From Lachnospira sp. UBA5912 (GTDB lineage Bacteria > Bacillota > Clostridia > Lachnospirales > Lachnospiraceae): DNA of 18,849 nucleotides. The position numbers and the translations under genes are program-made. Position 1 is the stretch's first letter, and the number at the start of each line of letters is the position of its first letter. The stretch is taken from NCBI GenBank assembly GCA_002435585.1, contig DJDY01000193.1, positions 1-18,849 of the forward strand, given 5' to 3'. Of the stretch, positions 13,810 through 18,849 are shown in pieces. The notes beneath the pieces were generated by a model. That model worked only from the letters and a program-made list of their open reading frames with translations. It was not told where the DNA came from and did no database searches.

Positions 13810-15114
13810 ATGATATTAATAAAAAATGGTTACATAATAGATCCAGCAAGTGGATTTGAGGATTATGCAGATATCATTATAGAAGATGGAATAATAAAGA
13901 AAATAGGCTGCATTGATGAAGAGTCAGAAAGCTTTAATGAGAAAACTGCCGCTGATAATTATGAGCAGGTTATAGATGCCAAGGGAATGATAGTTGCGCC
14001 TGGTCTGATCGATACTCATGTACATTTCAGGGATCCAGGTTTTACATACAAGGAAGATATTGAAACTGGAGCAAGTGCAGCAGCGGCAGGAGGCTTTACA
14101 ACAGTTATGTGTATGGCTAATACAAAGCCGGTAATAGATAATGTCGAAACACTCAGGTATGTTTTGGATAAAGGAAAGAAAACTCCGATAAATGTATATT
14201 CAGCTGCAGCCGTGTCAAAAGGTTTTAAGGGAGAAGAGCTTACGGATTTTGAAAGCCTTAAAGAAGCTGGTGCTTATGTATTTACGGATGATGGAATTCC
14301 ACTTAAGGATGAACTGCTTGTAAAAAAGGCCATGGAGGAGGCTAAAGCACTTGATATGCCACTTAGCTTCCATGAGGAGAATCCTGCATTTATAGAACAG
14401 CAGGGGATTAACAAAGGTGTTATATCAGACATGCTTGGACTTGGCGGTGCACCGGCACTTTCAGAATATATTATGGTCGCAAGAGATTGTATGCTGGCAC
14501 TAGCAACAGGTGCTACCATATGTATACAGCATATAAGCTCGGCAGTTTCAGTTGAACTTGTGCGTACTGCCAGGAGATTAGGTGCAGATGTCCATGCAGA
14601 GGCAACGCCACAGCATTTCTCACTCACAGAGGATGTTGTGTTAAAAAAGGGAACACTTGCAAGAGTGAATCCACCTATAAGAACAGAAAAAGACAGACAG
14701 GCCATAATAGAGGCTCTGGCAGATGGAACCATAGACATAATCGCAACAGACCATGCGCCACATAGCAGAGAGGAAAAAGCTAAAGAGTTCAAGGCAGCTC
14801 CAAGCGGAATGATAGGACTTGAAACATCTTTAGCGCTTGGTGTAACTAATCTTGTAAAGACAGGAAAGCTTACTATGAAAGAGCTTCTTTCAAAGATGAC
14901 AATTAACCCTGCAAAGCTTTATAAGATGGATAAAGGATATATCAAAGAAGGCAGTGCTGCTGATATAGTTATATATGCACCAGATGAAAAATGGGTTGTA
15001 AATGAAAACTTTGCATCAAAAGCTGCTAACAGTCCTTTCATAGCCGATGAACTTTATGGTAAAATAAAATACACTATATGTAATGGAAAAGTTGTGTATA
15101 GTGATTGTTTGTAA
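13810..15114 (+). CDS. pyrC: Dihydroorotase, type I (second copy)
   Basis: The 434-residue product has the same fold and catalytic set as the copy encoded at 11145. His70 and His72 lie in DTHVHFRDPG and NTKPV is at 104-108. TDDG is at 159-162, His188 is in FHEEN and His241 in QHISS. QHFSLTED and NPPIRT follow, and Asp314 is in ATDHAPH. All visible active-site residues are kept, so it should be active. It differs clearly in sequence, with extra residues near 35-52 and an APALSEY segment. It is therefore an old duplication or a separately acquired type. The start has only a distant AGGAG (13789-13793), so translation may be weak. An attenuator-like terminator lies upstream. Confidence 0.9.
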   Translation: MILIKNGYIIDPASGFEDYADIIIEDGIIKKIGCIDEESESFNEKTAADNYEQVIDAKGMIVAPGLIDTHVHFRDPGFTYKEDIETGASAAAAGGFTTVMCMANTKPVIDNVETLRYVLDKGKKTPINVYSAAAVSKGFKGEELTDFESLKEAGAYVFTDDGIPLKDELLVKKAMEEAKALDMPLSFHEENPAFIEQQGINKGVISDMLGLGGAPALSEYIMVARDCMLALATGATICIQHISSAVSVELVRTARRLGADVHAEATPQHFSLTEDVVLKKGTLARVNPPIRTEKDRQAIIEALADGTIDIIATDHAPHSREEKAKEFKAAPSGMIGLETSLALGVTNLVKTGKLTMKELLSKMTINPAKLYKMDKGYIKEGSAADIVIYAPDEKWVVNENFASKAANSPFIADELYGKIKYTICNGKVVYSDCL

Positions 15115-15127
15115 TGAAGACTAGCGT

Positions 15128-15154
15128 GATAAATCAGAATATTATCTTTTTTTT
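15128..15154 (+). terminator. Weak terminator-like element after pyrC2
   Basis: GATAA (15128-15132) and TTATC (15142-15146) form a short AT-rich stem followed by T8 (15147-15154). GCGTG (15124-15128) can pair with CACGC (15157-15161) around it. The stem is weak, so partial termination at best is expected. Confidence 0.4.
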
Positions 15155-15158
15155 CACA

Positions 15159-15216
15159 CGCAGGATTTGTGTCTGCGCGCACATGACACGAACACGATAT
15201 ATAAAAAAAGTGCGCG
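15159..15216 (+). repeat. Overlapping GC-rich hairpins in the pyrK leader
   Basis: CGCAG (15159-15163) pairs with CTGCG (15173-15177), and CGCGCAC (15176-15182) pairs with GTGCGCG (15210-15216). The two share bases 15176-15177. The second ends just before the pyrK ribosome-binding region (about 15220-15226). Confidence 0.4.
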
Positions 15217-15232
15217 GAAATGAGGATTAAAT

Positions 15233-16072
15233 ATGTCATACAGAGAAAATGCTGCCATAATAAGCACTGCCTGTCTTGCAGATGGTGTATATGAAATGTG
15301 GCTTAAGACAGAAAGAATAGCAAAGGAAGCAAGACCGGGACAGTTTATATCAGTGTATTCAAACGATGGTTCAAGGTTACTTCCAAGACCTATAAGTATC
15401 TGCAGGATAGACGGTGATAAGTTAAGAATAGTATATCGTATAGCAGGAAAGGGTACTAAAGAGTTTTCACAGATGGGAGCTGGCCAGACATTAAACATAC
15501 ATGGTCCACTTGGAAACGGATATGATATAAAGGTTATATTTGATAAGGTAGAAAATGTTGCCATTCACGAGTGCAAGGATGGGGTATGTACTTTAAAGAA
15601 AGAACACAGACCAGTTAAGAAAGCTATCCTTTTTGGTGGAGGCATAGGTATTCCACCTATGCTTGAACTTGCAAAACAGCTTGAGTGTGATACAGAGGCA
15701 GTATTAGGTTACAGAGACGGGCAGCTTTTCTTAAAGACAGAGTTTGATGAATATGCACATGTAACAGTTGCAACAGAGGATGGAAGTGTTGGTACCAAGG
15801 GAAATGTTCTTGATGCTGTAAGAGAGAATAATATTACTGGAGATGTAATATTTGCATGTGGACCAACTCCTATGTTGCGTGCAATTAAGGAATATGCTCT
15901 AAGCAATAACATACCATGTTATGTATCGCTGGAAGAAAAAATGGCGTGTGGAATAGGAGCATGTCTTGCATGTGTATGCAAGTCGACAGAAAAGGATGAA
16001 CATTCACAGGTTAATAACAAGAGAGTATGTAAGGAAGGACCAGTGTTTGATGTTAAGGAGGTAGAGTTATAA
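15233..16072 (+). CDS. pyrK: Dihydroorotate dehydrogenase electron-transfer subunit
   Basis: This FAD and [2Fe-2S] subunit passes electrons from the class 1B PyrD to NAD+. In 279 residues the FAD-binding RPIS is at 52-55 and the NAD-binding FGGGIGIPP at 134-142. The iron-sulfur Cys residues are Cys239, Cys244 and Cys247, with Cys266 as the probable fourth. It is longer than B. subtilis PyrK (about 256 residues as I recall) because of an inserted stretch at about 100-129. That stretch separates the FAD and NAD domains and contains Cys114 and Cys119. The start follows a modest GAGG (15222-15225). The stop overlaps the pyrD start by one base, so the two subunits are translationally coupled. Confidence 0.92.
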   Translation: MSYRENAAIISTACLADGVYEMWLKTERIAKEARPGQFISVYSNDGSRLLPRPISICRIDGDKLRIVYRIAGKGTKEFSQMGAGQTLNIHGPLGNGYDIKVIFDKVENVAIHECKDGVCTLKKEHRPVKKAILFGGGIGIPPMLELAKQLECDTEAVLGYRDGQLFLKTEFDEYAHVTVATEDGSVGTKGNVLDAVRENNITGDVIFACGPTPMLRAIKEYALSNNIPCYVSLEEKMACGIGACLACVCKSTEKDEHSQVNNKRVCKEGPVFDVKEVEL

Positions 16073-17010
16073 TGGCAGCTAAAGTTAATCCAGTTAATCC
16101 TGCTGATGTAAATATGAAAGTAAATATCGCAGGTGTAGAATTCAACAATCCTGTAACAGTAGCATCTGGAACATTTGGTTCAGGTATGGAGTACTGTGAA
16201 TATGTAGATTTGAGTAAGCTTGGAGCAGTTACAACTAAAGGTGTTGCCAATGTCCCATGGCCAGGTAATCCTACACCAAGAATAGCAGAAACCTATGGTG
16301 GCATGATAAATGCCATCGGACTTCAGAATCCGGGACTTGATACATTTGTAAAGAGAGATATACCATTTCTTAAGCAGTATGATACACGTATAATTGTAAA
16401 TGTTTGTGGAAAAACAGAAGAGGATTATGTGGATGCTGTTGAAAAGTTAGGTGAGCAGCCGGTAGATATGCTTGAAATAAACATATCATGTCCTAATGTC
16501 AAGGAGGGTGGAATCGCCTTCGGACAGGTTCCAGCTATGGCAGAGCGTATAACAAAGGCAGTAAAAAAGGTGGCAAAGCAGCCGGTTGTCATGAAATTAA
16601 GTCCTAATGTAACAGATATAACAGAGATGGCAAAGGCAGTAGAAGCAGGCGGTGCAGATGCTGTATCACTTATTAATACCATAACAGGAATGAAGATAGA
16701 TATTAACAGAAGAACATTTGCAGTGGCTAACAAGACAGGTGGACTTTCAGGTCCAGCGATTAAGCCGGTTGCAGTAAGAATGGTATACCAGACAGCCAAT
16801 GCTGTGAAGCTTCCAATCATAGGCATGGGCGGAATTGCATGTGCAGAGGATGCACTTGAATTCATTATGGCTGGTGCTACTATGGTTTCAGTTGGTACAG
16901 CTAACTTCAACGATCCTATGACTACTATAAAGGTAGCTGATGGAATAAGAGATTATTGTGCACGTAATGGAGTTATGGATGTTAATGAGCTTATTGGCTG
17001 TGTAAAGTAA
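16072..17010 (+). CDS. pyrD: Dihydroorotate dehydrogenase, class 1B catalytic subunit
   Basis: This FMN enzyme oxidises dihydroorotate to orotate with PyrK. In 312 residues the substrate-binding NAIGLQNPG is at 80-88. The catalytic Cys140 lies in NISCPNVKEGG, the Cys at this position marking class 1. KLSPNV has Lys175. INTITG, GGLSGPAIKP and GMGGI...GTANF form the FMN phosphate site. Pairing with pyrK marks class 1B, and the enzyme should be cytosolic. AAGGAGG inside the end of pyrK (about 16055-16061) serves as its ribosome site. pyrE, often found next, is absent here. Confidence 0.94.
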   Translation: MAAKVNPVNPADVNMKVNIAGVEFNNPVTVASGTFGSGMEYCEYVDLSKLGAVTTKGVANVPWPGNPTPRIAETYGGMINAIGLQNPGLDTFVKRDIPFLKQYDTRIIVNVCGKTEEDYVDAVEKLGEQPVDMLEINISCPNVKEGGIAFGQVPAMAERITKAVKKVAKQPVVMKLSPNVTDITEMAKAVEAGGADAVSLINTITGMKIDINRRTFAVANKTGGLSGPAIKPVAVRMVYQTANAVKLPIIGMGGIACAEDALEFIMAGATMVSVGTANFNDPMTTIKVADGIRDYCARNGVMDVNELIGCVK

Positions 17011-17239
17011 GAAGCGGATTCTTATATTTTTTATAAATTGGATGAAAAAATATATATGTAACTTATGTATATAACGAGCGTGAAGATTTTATGTCAAAAA
17101 TGTTTGGAGTGAGTCTGCGTACGGATGAAAGTATAGACTATTGGGGAGAATAAAGAAGTAATATAAGGTTAAAATATATTTGATAATATTATAGCTAAAA
17201 GCTATAACTGCTAATATAATTTAGGAATAATATTTACTA
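17011..17239 (+). other. AT-rich spacer between pyrD and metY
   Basis: No clear gene or good terminator is visible after pyrD. An AT-only inverted repeat, TATATTTTTT (17023-17032)/AAAAAATATA (17045-17054), could form a weak hairpin. A 20-codon ORF occurs at 17091-17153 (MSKMFGVSLRTDESIDYWGE) without a convincing ribosome site. An ATAGCT/AGCTAT repeat lies at about 17191-17205. I see no riboswitch. The metY promoter begins at 17240. Confidence 0.5.
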
Positions 17240-17271
17240 TTGACCTACTAGGTTAAAGCGTGTATTATAAT
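17240..17271 (+). promoter_or_regulatory. metY promoter with palindromic operator over the -35
   Basis: TTGACC (17240-17245), a 17-base spacer and TATTAT (17263-17268) form the promoter. A second -10 frame, TATAAT (17266-17271), has a 20-base spacer. The sequence 17240-17256 is a 17-bp near-perfect palindrome with core ACCTA-C-TAGGT (17243-17253). It overlaps the -35, as expected for a repressor site. The core recalls Rrf2-family (CymR/IscR-like) sites, which would suit a sulfur gene, but this is inference. Confidence 0.6.
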
Positions 17272-17286
17272 GTCATCGACAGAACA

Positions 17287-17305
17287 ACATATCTTAGGGA
17301 TATGT
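17287..17305 (+). other. Small stem-loop in the metY leader
   Basis: ACATATC (17287-17293) pairs with GATATGT (17299-17305) around TTAGG. It lies within the ~60-base untranslated leader, upstream of the ribosome site GGAGG (17324-17328). Confidence 0.4.
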
Positions 17306-17336
17306 AAATAATAACTTTTATATGGAGGACATTATT

Positions 17337-18650
17337 ATGGCAAAGAAACATTACGAAGACAGAAATCTTAAGTTTGAAACATTACAGTTACACGTAGGAC
17401 AGGAACAGCCTGATCCAGTTACAGATGCAAGAGCAGTTCCAATCTATCTTACATCATCATATGTATTCCATAACAGTCAGCATGCAGCTGACAGATTTGG
17501 TCTTAAGGATGCAGGTAACATATATGGACGTCTTACTAATCCAACAGAAGACGTATTTGAAAAGAGAATCGCAGCACTTGAGGGTGGTGTAGCAGCACTT
17601 GCAGTTGGCTCAGGAGCAGCAGCTTTAGCATATGCTTTCCAGGCACTTGCACATGCAGGTGACCATATTGTAGCAGCTAAGAATATATATGGTGGTACAT
17701 ATAATCTTTTAGCACATACACTTCCAGATTACGGAATTGAAGCTACATTCGTAGATCCTTTTGATTATGATGCTATTGAGGCAGCTATCAGACCTAACAC
17801 AAAGGCAGTACAGATTGAAACACTTGGTAACCCTAACTCAGAAGTAGTTGATATCGAAAGAATCGCTAAGATTGCACATGCACATAACATTCCACTTGTA
17901 GTTGATAATACATTTGCAACACCTTACCTTGTAAGACCTATTGAATATGGTGCTGATATCGTAGTTCATTCAGCAACTAAGTTCATTGGTGGACATGGTA
18001 CTACACTTGGTGGTGTAATCGTAGACAGTGGCAAGTTTGACTGGGTTGCAGCAGCAGATAAGTTCCCATGGTTAGTAGAACCAAATGTATCATATCATGG
18101 TGTAAGCTTTGCAAAGGATACAGCTCCAGCAGCATTTGTTACATATATAAGAGCTATTCTTCTTCGTGATACAGGTGCTACAATTTCACCTATACATTCA
18201 TTCATCTTCCTTCAGGGACTTGAAACATTATCACTTCGTGTAGAAAGACACGTTGAGAATGCATTAAAGGTAGTTCAGTACTTAAAAGATCAGCCATTAG
18301 TAGAGAAAGTTAACCATCCTTCTATCTCAACTAATGCAGAGCAGCAGGAACTTTACAAGAAGTACTTCCCTAACGGTGGTGGTTCTATCTTCACATTTGA
18401 AATCAAGGGTGGAGCAGCAGAAGCACAGAAGTTTATCGATAACCTTGAGTTATTCTCACTTCTTGCCAATGTAGCTGATGTTAAGTCACTTGCTATACAT
18501 CCAGCAAGCACAACACATTCAGAGTGCAATGAAGCAGAGCTTCTTGACCAGGGAATCAAGCCTAACACAATCAGACTTTCAATCGGTACAGAGAATATCG
18601 ATGATATCATTGAGGATCTGGATGAGGCATTTAAGGCTATTCAGGAATAA
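17337..18650 (+). CDS. metY: O-acetylhomoserine sulfhydrylase (aminocarboxypropyltransferase)
   Basis: This PLP enzyme joins O-acetylhomoserine with sulfide to give homocysteine, or with methanethiol to give methionine. The 437-residue length is that of MetY rather than the shorter MetB/MetC proteins. YGRLTNPT (63-70), the phosphate-binding VGSGAAA and VVDNTFATPYL with Asp190 are visible. The PLP lysine is Lys215 in HSATKFIGGHGT. I chose ATG 17337 because GGAGG (17324-17328) is 8 bases upstream. The upstream in-frame ATG at 17322 would contain that ribosome site and is unlikely. The gene has its own promoter with a palindromic operator and its own terminator. Codon use appears more selective than in the accessory locus, which suggests high expression. 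Confidence 0.94.
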   Translation: MAKKHYEDRNLKFETLQLHVGQEQPDPVTDARAVPIYLTSSYVFHNSQHAADRFGLKDAGNIYGRLTNPTEDVFEKRIAALEGGVAALAVGSGAAALAYAFQALAHAGDHIVAAKNIYGGTYNLLAHTLPDYGIEATFVDPFDYDAIEAAIRPNTKAVQIETLGNPNSEVVDIERIAKIAHAHNIPLVVDNTFATPYLVRPIEYGADIVVHSATKFIGGHGTTLGGVIVDSGKFDWVAAADKFPWLVEPNVSYHGVSFAKDTAPAAFVTYIRAILLRDTGATISPIHSFIFLQGLETLSLRVERHVENALKVVQYLKDQPLVEKVNHPSISTNAEQQELYKKYFPNGGGSIFTFEIKGGAAEAQKFIDNLELFSLLANVADVKSLAIHPASTTHSECNEAELLDQGIKPNTIRLSIGTENIDDIIEDLDEAFKAIQE

Positions 18651-18721
18651 TTAATAAATAGTAATAATTAATGTGGTTTTATGCCAGCTATTATATTTCT
18701 TCTAATAAAATAAATAGTGAT

Positions 18722-18783
18722 ACACGGATATTATGTGATTGAATAGTCGAAAGATTATACATAACATATATCCGTGTTTTGTT
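18722..18783 (+). terminator. Intrinsic terminator of metY
   Basis: ACACGGATAT (18722-18731) and TTATGT (18732-18737) pair with ATATCCGTGT (18768-18777) and ACATAA (18759-18764), with a 3-base bulge. TTTTGTT follows. It lies about 70 bases after the metY stop. Nothing further is recognisable to the window end. Confidence 0.8.
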
Positions 18784-18849
18784 ATGTTGACTTGCTATAA
18801 TTAAAACATATTGCTTTACTGTTATACTTTTTTGATGATTTTTACGGTA

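Noticed and set aside
14274..14792. 172-aa reverse ORF opposite pyrC2
   Set aside because: It is antisense to highly conserved dihydroorotase motifs, has low-complexity Ser/Ala composition and no ribosome site, so it is a shadow frame.
11101..15232. PyrR-binding attenuator in the pyr leaders
   Set aside because: I looked for the conserved PyrR anti-antiterminator loop in the pyrC1-pyrF, pyrF-pyrC2 and pyrC2-pyrK spacers and did not see it. The pyrF-pyrC2 element is reported only as a generic alternative fold.
16425..16910. 161-aa reverse ORF opposite pyrD
   Set aside because: It is antisense to conserved PyrD coding sequence and made mainly of Ala/Ser/Thr/Ile from the opposite strand's codon bias.
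17023..17054. AT-only inverted repeat after pyrD as a terminator
   Set aside because: The stem contains only A-T pairs, which is expected often in this composition, and it is not followed by a clean T-run.
17322..17336. ATG at 17322 as the metY start
   Set aside because: The codons after it form the GGAGG ribosome site for ATG 17337, which gives the normal MetY N-terminus.
17011..17336. SAM or other riboswitch upstream of metY
   Set aside because: The predicted leader is only about 60 bases and shows a single small stem-loop, with no S-box-like conserved junction or terminator.

Overview
The window comes from an AT-rich, low-GC Firmicute, most likely a gut Lachnospiraceae member. A Lachnospira/Eubacterium eligens-like genome is my best guess, from codon and base composition, the pectin-pathway KduD, the class 1B PyrK/PyrD pair and the AgrC/AgrA-type signalling genes. 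That placement is inference, because no rRNA or marker gene is present. No tRNA, rRNA, CRISPR array, transposase or integrase was seen.

Layout. (1) 1-1969: a structured leader element, a family 2 glycosyltransferase and kduD. (2) 2042-8085: an all-forward accessory locus. It encodes a LytTR response regulator, an AgrC-like sensor kinase, a terminator, a promoter region with a 22-bp-period direct repeat of LytTR type, a secreted 149-aa protein, a lipoprotein, an ABC-2-like permease, a membrane-anchored protein with the same type of extracellular domain as the lipoprotein, and a second multi-spanning membrane protein. A bidirectional terminator closes it. No ATPase, AgrB or AgrD is present. This is the best candidate in the window for an undescribed system: a peptide-sensing or peptide-export/immunity module resembling bacteriocin loci. 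(3) 8195-9004: a reverse-strand YcxB-like gene whose 5' leader carries a second copy of the element seen at 1-82, then the divergent promoter of the next gene. (4) 9005-17010: a GGDEF-EAL cyclic-di-GMP protein overlaps the first gene of a pyrimidine cluster, pyrC1-pyrF-pyrC2-pyrK-pyrD. The cluster contains two complete dihydroorotases and an attenuator-like terminator between pyrF and pyrC2. pyrB and pyrE are not in the window. (5) 17240-18783: a separately promoted metY with a palindromic operator over its -35 box and a strong terminator.

How the parts may work together. The kinase and regulator probably sense an extracellular signal and activate the 4350 promoter through the direct repeats. 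That would drive the secreted protein and, by read-through past a hairpin, the lipoprotein/permease genes. The pyr genes carry out dihydroorotate formation, its oxidation to orotate, and OMP decarboxylation. The cyclic-di-GMP gene is positioned for co-transcription with pyrC1. The two copies of the leader element share a nested hairpin with compensatory base changes and lie upstream of unrelated genes in the same orientation. This is compatible with either a cis-regulatory RNA or a dispersed palindromic repeat.
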